A stretch of DNA of 64,000 nt from JASTVH01 sp042862465 (GCA_042862465.1 JASTVH010000003.1:124001-188000), one strand, 5' to 3'; counted from the first letter of the stretch, positions 17,665-26,419 are shown. The notes: generated from the sequence alone by a model not told the origin. Numbers and translations are program-made.

Positions 17665-18294
17665 TCAGTCGACGTCGTCCAGGGCGTGGTTGAGTCGAGG
17701 GGTGAGGGTCGTGATCAAATCGATGGCGGCTTCCAGCCCACCATCCCGGATATTTTTGTACACGCTCTGTTCCGTGATGTCGAGCTCCCCGGCAATGGTT
17801 GCCACGTCCCGGCCGCACAGCAGTTGTTGCATCACGGCCAGCCGATTGGCGCGCCATTTACGGAGCTGGTGATTGAACAGACCCAGGGTGGCATCCAGCA
17901 GGCCGTCGTCTGCAGGAAGTCCGGCCAGATCAATCACCCGATCCCGCTTTTTCATGCGCTCCAGCAGATCCCGGGCCTGGTGAAAGGCAGGACCGTCCAT
18001 GCCAATGGCCTCTCTGGAATTGATAGGCGTATCCAGGGGGCCCACCGAGATGGCGAAGCGCAGTTCGACCGGGTGCAGGGCACCCATCACGGAAAACAGG
18101 TCCGCAAAAAGCCGGTCGGCACCCTCGAAGACCGCCTGGAATTCATCGCCCAGCGTAATGGTATAGGGGGAGGCCAATTGGCTCCGGGTGGCATTCAGTC
18201 GGTCCAGCTCGGCGGCCAGCTTTTTCTGGATGCCTCCCCGGTTCGGTAGCTTGCGGGAGCCGATGATATCGGCGATCAAGACGAGGTATGCCAT
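17665..18294 (-). CDS. SatD-family protein
   Basis: A 209-residue cytoplasmic protein. Family features are the opening YLVLIADIIGSRKLPNR, the middle TLGDEFQAVFEG, and a C-terminal helix-turn-helix-like segment (DVATIAGELDITEQSVYKNIRDG) resembling sigma-factor region 4. SatD proteins are linked to acid or stress responses in streptococci, but the biochemical role is not known. The HTH suggests it may bind DNA, and the repeated AT-rich operator directly upstream would be the natural target. That is inference. It is the first gene of a two-gene operon. Confidence 0.78.
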   Translation of the reverse strand: MAYLVLIADIIGSRKLPNRGGIQKKLAAELDRLNATRSQLASPYTITLGDEFQAVFEGADRLFADLFSVMGALHPVELRFAISVGPLDTPINSREAIGMDGPAFHQARDLLERMKKRDRVIDLAGLPADDGLLDATLGLFNHQLRKWRANRLAVMQQLLCGRDVATIAGELDITEQSVYKNIRDGGLEAAIDLITTLTPRLNHALDDVD

Positions 18295-18324
18295 GGGATG
18301 GGCCCGAATCGGTTTAATGAATGG

Positions 18325-18404
18325 TTAACCCAAAATGGGCTAAATGGTTAATTTAAACCATTATGGGTTAATAGTGAAATTTAAACCATTTCGGATTAAT
18401 AGTG
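18325..18404. promoter_or_regulatory. Repeated AT-rich operator upstream of satD
   Basis: In the satD upstream region there are two direct repeats of about 27 bp (18350-18376 and 18378-18404), each reading TTTAAACCATT-n4-TTAATAGTG with small differences. There are also two overlapping palindromes: TTAACCC/GGGCTAA (18325-18331, 18337-18343) and AATGGTT/AACCATT (18343-18349, 18356-18362). The 28-bp repeat spacing and very low GC content in a GC-rich genome point to a multi-site operator. The binding protein is unknown; SatD itself or a MarR/PadR-type factor are options. Confidence 0.6.
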
Positions 18405-18466
18405 GTGTGGCAGGTGGGGTGTAAAAAAGACTGCCTTCCATGCGCGCCGGTCCCAACCTGATCGCC

Positions 18467-19534
18467 TCAATCCCCCAGGTAACGCTGATTGATGGCCTTC
18501 CAGTCCGCCGATTCGGTGACATCCAGGATCTGCTGCGAGATGGCGCCACGCAGGGGGCTACCTTCAGGCAGGGCCAGGGCATAGAGCTGCTCGCGGAATA
18601 CGCCGGGTAACAGCGTCAGGCTCTGCTCCCCCAGCGCCTGATTGCGGAACTGCAGCAGGGGCCGGTCGTAGACAATGGCATCGGTTTCCCCGTCCAGCAC
18701 CGAGTGCATGGCGGTTTCCAGATCCGGATAGGAGACGGAATGAATGCGGTGTTCCTGCAGGTACTGGGCGCTGGCGGTCTTGTCGATGGTGGCGACGGTG
18801 GCACTGCGCAGGTCGCCGGGGCCGTTAATCTGGTGCTGCAGGTTGCTGACGGTCAGGGAGGAGGTGATGGCGGCCGTGAAGCTGGCCACCATGATCAAGC
18901 CCGCAAACATCCACACCAGGGCGATCAACCGTCCGCCCAGGGTCACCGGCGCTTTGTCGCCATACCCCACGGTGGTCATGGTAACCGCCGCCCACCAGAA
19001 ACTGGAACCGATGCCTTGCCCGGCCGAGCCGCCGAACTGTTCCGGATTGCGCCGCCGTTCAAACAGCCAGACCGCTACCCCTACGGCCAGCAGGAGACCG
19101 GCCAGGGAGAGAATCAGGCTGAAAAATTGCCAGCTCATCAGGGCGCTCAGGCTGCGCCAGAGGCTGTGCTCGGGTTTCGGGGGCAGGGCGATGGAAAGCC
19201 CGGTCTGGTAGAAGGGGTGACTGAAGTCGAATTTTTCCTCCCGTGCAGCCGTCATGGTCAGGGCGCCCACGGCGACGTCGATCTTGCCACTTTCAACCTG
19301 CGCCAGCAGCTCCTTGAAGGACAGGGGAACCAGCTCGTAGTCGCGGCCAATGCCCTCGGCCACCCGTTGCCAGAGGTCGACGCTGATGCCTTCCCAGTTA
19401 CCGTGCTCGGTGGTCATGGCAAAGGGCGGGACGTTGGTGACACCCACCCGAAGTGGTTTTTCCTGGGCCCAGAGGACGCAGCTGAAGATGAGGAGGAGGC
19501 AGACAGATAGCAATCGGCGTGGTGACGGCATCAT
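18467..19534 (-). CDS. Prokaryotic ionotropic glutamate receptor-like potassium channel
   Basis: About 355 residues, with a signal sequence (RRLLSVCLLLIFSCVLWAQ), then a periplasmic-binding-type lobe carrying the amino-acid-receptor pattern TAAREEKFDFSHPF. The protein then crosses the membrane (FFSLILSLAGLLLAVGVAVWLF), has a pore loop with the K+ selectivity filter TMTTVGYGD, a second helix ending ASFTAAITSSLTVSNL (compare SYTANLAAF of eukaryotic receptors), and the second binding lobe. This is the GluR0 layout, so it is likely a ligand-gated K+ channel that opens on binding an amino acid outside. In-frame ATGs exist at 19570, 19540, 19534 and 19531; AGGGA is best spaced for 19534. Confidence 0.85.
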   Translation of the reverse strand: MMPSPRRLLSVCLLLIFSCVLWAQEKPLRVGVTNVPPFAMTTEHGNWEGISVDLWQRVAEGIGRDYELVPLSFKELLAQVESGKIDVAVGALTMTAAREEKFDFSHPFYQTGLSIALPPKPEHSLWRSLSALMSWQFFSLILSLAGLLLAVGVAVWLFERRRNPEQFGGSAGQGIGSSFWWAAVTMTTVGYGDKAPVTLGGRLIALVWMFAGLIMVASFTAAITSSLTVSNLQHQINGPGDLRSATVATIDKTASAQYLQEHRIHSVSYPDLETAMHSVLDGETDAIVYDRPLLQFRNQALGEQSLTLLPGVFREQLYALALPEGSPLRGAISQQILDVTESADWKAINQRYLGD

Positions 19535-19625
19535 CGGCATTTCCCTGGTCGTTAGCCCGTGGCCGGACATTAATGGAGGTCTCCACGGGCATTGTAGCCG
19601 TCTACGCGCGGGGGGTCCGGGCGGT

Positions 19626-20405
19626 TCAGTCTTTCTGGATCACATCCACCAGTTTCTGGTTCATGGCCAGAATCTGGTTGGCCATGTTCTCCATCAGCGA
19701 AAGGCTGGTACGGGGCTGGCTACGAATCAGGCTGATGAACTCGTCCACCGGCACCGCGACGCAGGTGCAGGGCTTGGTGGCGACCACAGTGGCGGTGCGT
19801 GGGGTCTTGGTCAGGGCCGCCATGGCGCCGAAGATTTCGTTCATGGCGACCTTGCCCACTTCCTGGCCTTTTACGTACACCGTGGCCTCGCCGCTGATCA
19901 GGTCATAGACCTCATCCGCAGGGTCGCCCTCCTGGATAATCACCTCGTCCGCCTTGAACGTCTTGAACTCCGGACGGGAGCCGGTCTGTTCCCCGTCCTG
20001 CTGGCAGCAGGCCTCGGCGAAGAAGGTGGCCAGCAGCATCAGGTAGTGCTTGAACTGTGGCGAGGTGCCGGCCGCTTCCTGAAAGGTTTCCTGGTCGATG
20101 CGTGCCAGCTTGACGGCGGCATTGGCGCGGATCAGGGGCAGGCGCTGGTTGCCCAGCTTCTGCATACCCACCAGGTCGCCCGGTTCCAGATAGTACACCG
20201 TGTTGTCGCCACTGACCGCTTCCAGAATGCCGTCCTCGACAAAGTAGAGATTGTCGCCGTCGACCTCATGAAACAGGTCATCCACGCTGTCCAGGGTCAG
20301 TTCCTGACAGAGCATCCGGATACTGGCGAAGAGTTTATGGCTGGCCTGGGTCACTTTCTGACCCAGGGCATTGAGCTCTTCGGAAGGGGTGTCTACCAAT
20401 TGCAT
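19626..20405 (-). CDS. Tandem cNMP-binding-domain protein without HTH
   Basis: A 259-residue protein with two cyclic-nucleotide-binding-like beta-barrels (about 35-130 and 145-240) and no DNA-binding domain. The second has a recognisable phosphate-binding cassette (IFGAMAALTKTPRTATVVA), but the Glu that normally contacts the ribose is Ala (FGA, usually FGE). The Arg of PRTA is kept. The first cassette (GDLVGMQKLGNQRLPLIRAN) is degenerate. It is the last gene of an operon with FecR-like and beta-barrel genes (12 bp apart), divergent from an adenylate cyclase gene. It could be a cAMP effector, a c-di-GMP sensor or a scaffold. The altered residues make cAMP binding uncertain. Confidence 0.82.
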   Translation of the reverse strand: MQLVDTPSEELNALGQKVTQASHKLFASIRMLCQELTLDSVDDLFHEVDGDNLYFVEDGILEAVSGDNTVYYLEPGDLVGMQKLGNQRLPLIRANAAVKLARIDQETFQEAAGTSPQFKHYLMLLATFFAEACCQQDGEQTGSRPEFKTFKADEVIIQEGDPADEVYDLISGEATVYVKGQEVGKVAMNEIFGAMAALTKTPRTATVVATKPCTCVAVPVDEFISLIRSQPRTSLSLMENMANQILAMNQKLVDVIQKD

Positions 20406-20417
20406 GTGATCAGCTCG

Positions 20418-22640
20418 CTAGGGTTGTTTTTCCATGAGCATCAGGCCTTCGGCGTGGACGTTGATATCGCCGACCTTCTGCAATTTGAATCCGCCGGCAA
20501 AGGCATCGCCCGGGGCTACGAAAACACCGCCAACACCGCCCTGGACGCAGGCCGTGCAGGCATCGGTGCCGACGATGTCGCCGCTATCCACTTTCATGAA
20601 GGCCTGGGCGTCCTGATAGACGCCGTTAAAGTTTGCACTCCAGCTGTTGCCCGGAGTGGCGACACTGAGTGAACCCTGGGTGACTTCACCGGTATCGAAA
20701 TTGACGGTAAAACCACCGGCCACATTGCTCACGGTGCCGTCATTGGCCCGGCCCAGGAAGTCTCCGGCGGTCTGGAACACCGCGGTGCCGGTCAGGTCTG
20801 CGACATTGGCCGCTTCTGCGGTGAGCCAGAACACCGGGTCGGTTTCCATGTCGATCAGTGTGGGATCGGTGATGTCTTCATAGACGTACAGCGGATTGCT
20901 GGGTGAAGCCTCCCAGACGCCCCAGCTGATATTGCTGCGACCGCCCACCGCATCCACGGTGACACCTGCAGGAGCATCACCCTGCCGGCCGACATCGTAA
21001 GGCGCGATGCTGGCGGGATCCGTGGTGCTGACAAACGGGGGCGGCGGAGGCGTCGTGGTTGTGGTGGTGTCTATGACGTCCGGATCACGGTTGGGCACGG
21101 CGACGGCGGTGGGCTTGCCGGTATCGTCCAGGATGGCGATGCCGGTCATGGGGCCGTCGTCATGCAGTTCGCCGGTGGTGAAAGCGCCTTCCGGCAGGCC
21201 ACCCAGCGTGGCGGAAATATCCGTGACCGTGGCGGAGCTGCCCGCCACCGGCTGGAAGTTCACCAGTTTGAAGGCAAGACGGTAATCGCTGTTGTTGGTG
21301 TAGAACTCCAGGAAGCCCGGATCCAGCGTGGACTCCCGCACGCGAACCGGCGCGCCGGCGGCAATCAGGTCGTCGTTGATATCGGCCATCAGGGTGTTGA
21401 GGTCGGTGATGTTGCTGCTGAGGGTGACGCTGGCGTTGCCGACGGTGACGAAATCGTCGATGGAGTACTGCACGGTAAAGGTTGCGGCGCCGGCCGAAGA
21501 ATAGTCGAAGGGCACGATCGGATCGGCGGCGAACAGGGTGGCGAGAATGGCGTCGGCCGTATTGGCCGGGATGACGACCGCCAGATTCTTGGCCGCCAGG
21601 AACTGATCGTACTCGGCGTTGGTCAGGCGCGGGTCGGCGGCGGACGGGTCGTTGGAGGTGTCCACCGGCTGGTCCAGCTGATTCTGCAGTTCGGTGTTGG
21701 TGTCGGTCAGATCCAGCTGGTCGGAGTCGCTGAGGGTGGTGTCGGTGGTGGTCTCCGTGGTGGTCGTGCTGCTGCTTTCCAGCGTGGTGTCTGTTTCCGG
21801 TGCGACGGGCGCCTCGGCGTCATCGGCGAGTGCCAGGTCGGTGTCGGCGGTTTCACCGCTGTCCTGGGTTGTTTGGCTGTCCTGGGTTTCCTGGGTGCCT
21901 TGGGACTCATCGCCGGTGCTGGCGGTTTGCTGCTCGCCGCCGTCATCCTTGCCTTCGTCCTTGGCTTTCTGGTTGTCGGCCTTCTCCTGGCTCTTTTCCA
22001 CCTCGATCACCGGCATGGACTCTTCCAGCTCCTTCGGGGGCTCGCTCAGGCCTTTGGGCGGGGCATTGGCCGGTACGACCGAATAGCTGTAAGCCCGGTC
22101 GCCGCCGATCTCCAGGGCGCCCTTGTCGTTGGCGATGCGGATGCCGCCCTTGAGCACGCCGGCCAGCAGGCGCTGGTCCGCGGTCTGGAGGACGTCGTAG
22201 TGGGTGCCGCGGATGCCGATGCTGGCCGAGGCAGTGCGGACTTGATAGGCGTCCCCGGTGCCATGGCCGATGGAGCCGGTAATGGTGCGGAAGCCGCCGG
22301 TTACCAGGCGCATCAGGGCACTGCCGCCCTGGTCGCCGTGGGGATGACGGTATTCCTCGATCAACAGGGCGCTGTTGGGACGCAGGGTCATCAGGGCCTT
22401 GTCGCTGAAGCGCAGCTGCACCAGGGCGCCTTCCCCGGTTTTCACGGTATCGCCCACATGGACCACCGAGCGGCGTCGGAGGGGACGGCTGTCGCCATTG
22501 GCGTCCACCGCGGTGGTATCGCCATTGGCCATGATGACCTTGGCCGCCTCGTTTGCGGCGGCCGCGGCCGGCCCGGCCAGGCCCAGCATCGACAGGGCCA
22601 GGAGCAGTACAGCAAGCGGGAGTCGTCTTCTCGTGCTCAT
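20418..22640 (-). CDS. FecR-domain exported protein with acidic linker
   Basis: A 740-residue exported protein. The start is at 22640 (MSTRRRLPLAVLLLALSMLGL), with GAGG upstream and a signal peptide ending AAA. Frames open upstream lack these. The FecR fold follows (about 35-165), including TVKTGEGALVQLRFSDKALMTLRPNSALLIEEY and ASIGIRGTHYDV. A long linker (about 210-325), very rich in Asp, Glu, Gln, Ser and Thr with a run of EKAD and TTTETTT-type repeats, leads to a beta-rich C-terminal half. FecR domains in this setting are periplasmic signalling or adhesion-related modules. It sits between the beta-barrel gene (10 bp) and the cNMP-domain gene (12 bp). Confidence 0.85.
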   Translation of the reverse strand: MSTRRRLPLAVLLLALSMLGLAGPAAAAANEAAKVIMANGDTTAVDANGDSRPLRRRSVVHVGDTVKTGEGALVQLRFSDKALMTLRPNSALLIEEYRHPHGDQGGSALMRLVTGGFRTITGSIGHGTGDAYQVRTASASIGIRGTHYDVLQTADQRLLAGVLKGGIRIANDKGALEIGGDRAYSYSVVPANAPPKGLSEPPKELEESMPVIEVEKSQEKADNQKAKDEGKDDGGEQQTASTGDESQGTQETQDSQTTQDSGETADTDLALADDAEAPVAPETDTTLESSSTTTTETTTDTTLSDSDQLDLTDTNTELQNQLDQPVDTSNDPSAADPRLTNAEYDQFLAAKNLAVVIPANTADAILATLFAADPIVPFDYSSAGAATFTVQYSIDDFVTVGNASVTLSSNITDLNTLMADINDDLIAAGAPVRVRESTLDPGFLEFYTNNSDYRLAFKLVNFQPVAGSSATVTDISATLGGLPEGAFTTGELHDDGPMTGIAILDDTGKPTAVAVPNRDPDVIDTTTTTTPPPPPFVSTTDPASIAPYDVGRQGDAPAGVTVDAVGGRSNISWGVWEASPSNPLYVYEDITDPTLIDMETDPVFWLTAEAANVADLTGTAVFQTAGDFLGRANDGTVSNVAGGFTVNFDTGEVTQGSLSVATPGNSWSANFNGVYQDAQAFMKVDSGDIVGTDACTACVQGGVGGVFVAPGDAFAGGFKLQKVGDINVHAEGLMLMEKQP

Positions 22641-22650
22641 GGGCGTTACC

Positions 22651-24009
22651 TCAGAATTGCCAGCTGGCCTGAATTTCGGTTTTCCAGCGCGTGTAGTCAT
22701 ACAGATCAATGGTGCTCGCGTTATCGGTGTAGCCGGTATGGGCCAGGATGTTGACCTTGCGGTTCAGCTGCCAGTTGACACCGACACTGACCTGATAGGA
22801 GCGGTCCTTGCGGGTCTCCCCGAACACCGGATTCTCGTCCTTGTAGTTGGCGGCAAAGCCGCTCAGCTTGGCGAACGGTATCACCGTGGGGGTGGCCTTG
22901 AAGTCGATCCGGTAGCTCAGGGTTCCGAACTCCTTGGCCAGGTGATCGGCATCGCTGCGGCGGGGATTTTCACTGCCACCGGCCAGGGTCAGGGCATGCA
23001 GCCAGCGTCCGCTGGGTAGCAGGCCGGTCAGGCTCACCAGGGGCTGGTAATTGTCCAACAACGGGTTGACGAAGGAGTCACGCTGGAAAATGCCGCCATA
23101 AACCACGGTCATGAAACGGTCGAGCCAGGGTTCTTTCCACTGCGCTGCCACACCCATATTGCGCTGGTATTCCTCACCGTCCAGCAGGACGTGCTGATAC
23201 GTCAGACTGGGGGAGACTTCGCTGTCTCCGAACGCCTGGGTCCAGCTGAGATCAACCGCGCCGGAATCGAGATCATAGTCGGAAGTCTCCAGGTTCTTCT
23301 TGTGCTGGGTGCTCAGGCCTAGCCGGTAAGAAGACTGTTGGTTGAGTGCGCGCTCGTAGGCGACGCCGGTATTGGCGGAGATAAAGGCGCTCTCGGTCTC
23401 CATGGCCGAATCCGGCAGCTCGAACAGGCCGACGATCCGCTCGTCCGTGGCGTTGTTGATGTTGCTGTCGTAGCCGGCGCCCAGGGCGATGTGACCATTC
23501 CAGTGCTTGTTGGCTTCGGCCTGGCGCTGTTCGATGACGTCGAGGAACTTTTGAATGTTGGCCTTGACGTTGGCCGGCGGTTCGCCCGCCAGCACCCGCT
23601 GGAACTGTTCCTGCGACTGAGGGTACTTCTTCAGGTGAAACAGGGTGCGGGCGTATTCCAGGCGGAAACGGGGCTGGTCGGGGTAGAGAGCCACCAGACG
23701 CTCAAAGTTGAACAGGGCCTCGGAATAGTGACCGGCTTTCAGGGCTGCCAGCCCGAAATAGAAATCGAACTGCTGCTGGCCTTCCATGTCCAGCTGGTGG
23801 GCCTGGCCGTAGTCGTAGGCCGCCTCGAAACGTCCGTTGCGGTAGCGGGTCTTGAGGGTTTCGGTCACGCTCTGGTCGTTTTGCGCGGCATCGCTACCAC
23901 CTGCCGAGTCTGAGCTACCCTTAGAAAGATCCTGGGCATATAGCAGACCAGGACAGAGGGCAAACAGGCAGGCCCACAGGTAACGGTTTTTCTTCAACGT
24001 CGGTTGCAA
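22651..24009 (-). CDS. TPR plus outer-membrane beta-barrel protein (SLAM/DUF560-like)
   Basis: A 452-residue outer-membrane protein. I set the start at TTG 24009 because AAGGA lies 7 bp upstream (24017-24021) and the signal peptide (LKKNRYLWACLFALCPGLLYA) then sits properly at the N terminus. The ATG at 24078 would leave only 27 bp for two divergent promoters. The N-terminal third has TPR-like repeats (YSEALFNFERLVALYPDQPR, YPQSQEQFQRVLAG). The rest is a transmembrane barrel ending in the Phe-terminated strand QASWQF. SLAM-type proteins move surface lipoproteins across the outer membrane, and here the neighbouring FecR-domain protein is a possible client. That is inference. Confidence 0.8.
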   Translation of the reverse strand: MQPTLKKNRYLWACLFALCPGLLYAQDLSKGSSDSAGGSDAAQNDQSVTETLKTRYRNGRFEAAYDYGQAHQLDMEGQQQFDFYFGLAALKAGHYSEALFNFERLVALYPDQPRFRLEYARTLFHLKKYPQSQEQFQRVLAGEPPANVKANIQKFLDVIEQRQAEANKHWNGHIALGAGYDSNINNATDERIVGLFELPDSAMETESAFISANTGVAYERALNQQSSYRLGLSTQHKKNLETSDYDLDSGAVDLSWTQAFGDSEVSPSLTYQHVLLDGEEYQRNMGVAAQWKEPWLDRFMTVVYGGIFQRDSFVNPLLDNYQPLVSLTGLLPSGRWLHALTLAGGSENPRRSDADHLAKEFGTLSYRIDFKATPTVIPFAKLSGFAANYKDENPVFGETRKDRSYQVSVGVNWQLNRKVNILAHTGYTDNASTIDLYDYTRWKTEIQASWQF

Positions 24010-24105
24010 GGGAACGTCCTTCAGATCATTCGCGAGTCGGGAAAGAAAGAGAGTGAATTTCAGTCTAGAAAAAACCATCGAACTTACCAGCCGATACGGG
24101 TGCTA
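24010..24105. promoter_or_regulatory. Divergent promoter region
   Basis: These 96 bp separate the divergent beta-barrel operon and the CHASE2 cyclase gene and must carry both promoters. It is less GC-rich than its surroundings, with an A-tract near 24067-24074. I cannot assign -35 and -10 boxes with confidence. Confidence 0.4.
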
Positions 24106-26304
24106 ATGGTTGTCAAATTGTTACGGAAGTTTGGGGCTCATTTACCGGCACTCCTGATTGCCCTGGCCATCATCCTCTGGCAGGTGATGCAAAGCCCGGC
24201 TGAACGCTCTCTGCTCAACCGGTTCGAGTACATCTACTACGACTGGCGGGCCGGCGTCGGCGCGGAATTAAGCCATGCCAGTTCAGACTGGCAGGTGGGC
24301 ATCGTCGATATCGACGAGGAATCCCTCTACCGGGAAGGACGCTGGCCCTGGAGCCGTTTGCGGGTCGCTGAACTGGTGGCGGCGCTGCAGCGGGCCGGCG
24401 CCATTGTGGTGGCGTTCGATATCGTGTTCTCGGAACCGGAAACCCTGGCCTTGCTGAAAAGTGATGCGGACAGGGTGCTCAGTCCCGAGGAACGGGCGTT
24501 GCTGCGGCAGATCGACGAGCGCAATCCGCCGGATAACGCCCTGGCGGACCAGCTGGGGGAGGGCGATTCGGTGCTGGGGTTTTTCTTCCATCAGGGGCGC
24601 ACCAACCGCGTGGGGCAGTTGCCGGCCAGCGTCGGCGCAGTGCCAGGCAGTCATGTGTTGCTGACCGGGCAGGGTTACACGGCGCCCCTGCCGCTCTTGC
24701 AGGAAGCGGCCATCAGCGGCGGCTTTGTTTCGACGTTTCCGGATTCGGACGGCGTTATTCGCCGCACCCCTCTGGTCATGGCGCACCAGGGGCAGGCCTA
24801 TCCGTCCCTCGCGCTCGCCGGAGCCATGACCTTCCTGCTGGCCGAAAACGCCGGATTGCGCTTTGAGCCGGTGGGGGACATTCAGGCGATGACGCAATTG
24901 CGCATCGCCAGCGATCCGGCACGCACCGACGCCCAGGGGCAGGTGCTGGTACCGTACCCATCCCTCGCCAACCGTGTTCCCCGTTATCCGGCCTGGCAGC
25001 TGCTGGCCGGGAAGCTGGAGCCCGGGGCGCTGGCCGGCAAGCTGGTGTTCGTGGGTACCTCAGCCATTGGTCTGGCAGATCTGGTGAGTACGCCGTTTAC
25101 CAATATCTTTCCGGGTGTGGAAGTGCAGGCGCTGGTGGCGCAACACTTGATCTCCGGCGGGTTCCCGTACCGGCCGGACTGGGCGCCGGGGGCGGTCCTG
25201 ATCAGTCAGCTTCTGCTGGTGCTGGTTTTAATCGCGGCGTTCGCCGGCCGCCGTCCCTGGTTCATCGTGCTTGCCGCCGCCATCATCACCACAGCCCTGG
25301 TGGCCTCCAATACCTACCTGTGGACCCGATTCGGGCTGGATCTGCCACTGGTCAGTACGCTGATGATCACCGCGCTGCTGTTCGGCTGGTATCTGCTCTA
25401 CGGCTTTATCCAGGAATACACCGATCGTCGCCGCATTCACGACATGTTTGGCCAGTATGTGCCCTCGGCCCACGTGGACCTGATGCTCAACAACCCGGAA
25501 AGCTACAGCATGGCCGGGGAGAGCAAGGAGCTGACGGTGCTGTTCTCGGACGTGCGCAGTTTTACCACCATCTCCGAGAAACTCTCGGCCAGCGAACTCA
25601 AGGCGCTGCTCAACGACTACTTCACCCCCATCACGGAAATCATCTTCCGCAATGGCGGCACCATCGACAAGTATGTGGGGGACATGGTCATGGCGTTCTG
25701 GGGCGCCCCCGTCGACGATCCCCGGCACCGGCAGAATGCCCTCAAGGCAGCCCTGGAAATGCAGACCTGTACCCGCCGGCTGGCAGCGGAGTTCCAGCAG
25801 AAGGGCTGGCCGGAGATCCGCATTGGCGTGGGTCTGAATACCGGACGCATGAATGTGGGGGACATGGGCTCGCAGTACCGCAAGGCCTATACCGTACTCG
25901 GTGACGCGGTGAACCTGGGCTCACGCCTGGAGGGGCTGACCAAGTTTTACGGGGTGGACATCCTGGTGGGCGAGGAGACGGCCGAAGGCGTGGAGGAGTA
26001 CGTATTTCGTTTCTGCGACCGGCTGATGGTGAAGGGCAAGGACGAGGCCATCAATGCCTACGAGCCGGTGGGGGAGGCTGCTGCGGTCACGCCGGAAGAG
26101 CGTGAGGATCTGGCTCGGTATCATGAGGCTATCGGCCATTATCTGAAACAGGAGTGGGATGCGGCCGAAGCCCTGTTGCAGTCCCTGCATGAGAAGGATC
26201 CGGGGCGGAAGCTTTACAGGCTCTTCCTCGATCGGATCGCTGAATTGCGTCAGCAGGATTTGCCGGCGGATTGGGATGGGGCTTTCCGGCATACTTCGAA
26301 GTAG
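24106..26304 (+). CDS. CHASE2-domain class III adenylate cyclase
   Basis: A 732-residue membrane protein: N-terminal helix (LPALLIALAIILWQVM), extracytoplasmic CHASE2 sensor (about 40-355, with VGIVDIDEESLYREGRWPWSR and VEVQALVAQHLI), three short membrane helices (about 365-440), then the cyclase domain (about 480-660). Catalytic features are LFSDVRSFTTIS and DKYVGDMVMAFWGAP (two metal-binding Asp, and the Lys that favours ATP) and AYTVLGDAVNLGSRLEG (Asp for adenine). So it most likely makes cAMP. A TPR-like tail follows. The start at ATG 24106 has a weak ribosome site; GTG 24100 is possible. It is divergent from the FecR/beta-barrel/cNMP operon. Confidence 0.9.
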   Translation: MVVKLLRKFGAHLPALLIALAIILWQVMQSPAERSLLNRFEYIYYDWRAGVGAELSHASSDWQVGIVDIDEESLYREGRWPWSRLRVAELVAALQRAGAIVVAFDIVFSEPETLALLKSDADRVLSPEERALLRQIDERNPPDNALADQLGEGDSVLGFFFHQGRTNRVGQLPASVGAVPGSHVLLTGQGYTAPLPLLQEAAISGGFVSTFPDSDGVIRRTPLVMAHQGQAYPSLALAGAMTFLLAENAGLRFEPVGDIQAMTQLRIASDPARTDAQGQVLVPYPSLANRVPRYPAWQLLAGKLEPGALAGKLVFVGTSAIGLADLVSTPFTNIFPGVEVQALVAQHLISGGFPYRPDWAPGAVLISQLLLVLVLIAAFAGRRPWFIVLAAAIITTALVASNTYLWTRFGLDLPLVSTLMITALLFGWYLLYGFIQEYTDRRRIHDMFGQYVPSAHVDLMLNNPESYSMAGESKELTVLFSDVRSFTTISEKLSASELKALLNDYFTPITEIIFRNGGTIDKYVGDMVMAFWGAPVDDPRHRQNALKAALEMQTCTRRLAAEFQQKGWPEIRIGVGLNTGRMNVGDMGSQYRKAYTVLGDAVNLGSRLEGLTKFYGVDILVGEETAEGVEEYVFRFCDRLMVKGKDEAINAYEPVGEAAAVTPEEREDLARYHEAIGHYLKQEWDAAEALLQSLHEKDPGRKLYRLFLDRIAELRQQDLPADWDGAFRHTSK

Positions 26305-26313
26305 AGAACTCTC

Positions 26314-26419
26314 GCAGCGCCAGGGGTGGTTTCTTGCGCCCGCGCTGACAGGCCGTCCATGGCCTGGCAGCGCTAGCGTGACGTCCTGTCACTGCTCCAG
26401 AAACCACCCCTGGCGCTGC
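26314..26419. repeat. Three-way-junction palindromic element
   Basis: A highly structured element just after the cyclase gene. The outer arms are 21-bp perfect inverted repeats (26314-26334 and 26399-26419). Inside are two further hairpins: GCGCTGaCAGGCC paired with GGCCTGgCAGCGC (26342-26373, 6-nt loop) and GTGAC/GTCAC (26378-26392, with AGC/GCT just outside). The cloverleaf shape resembles REP/BIME or MITE-type elements. It may also stop or protect the cyclase transcript. No T-run follows. Confidence 0.7.

Noticed and set aside
21162..22754. An open frame of about 530 codons on the plus strand
   Set aside because: It is the antisense of the FecR-domain gene, whose low-complexity codons leave the opposite strand open. 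The translation is Gly/Val rich without a fold or ribosome site.
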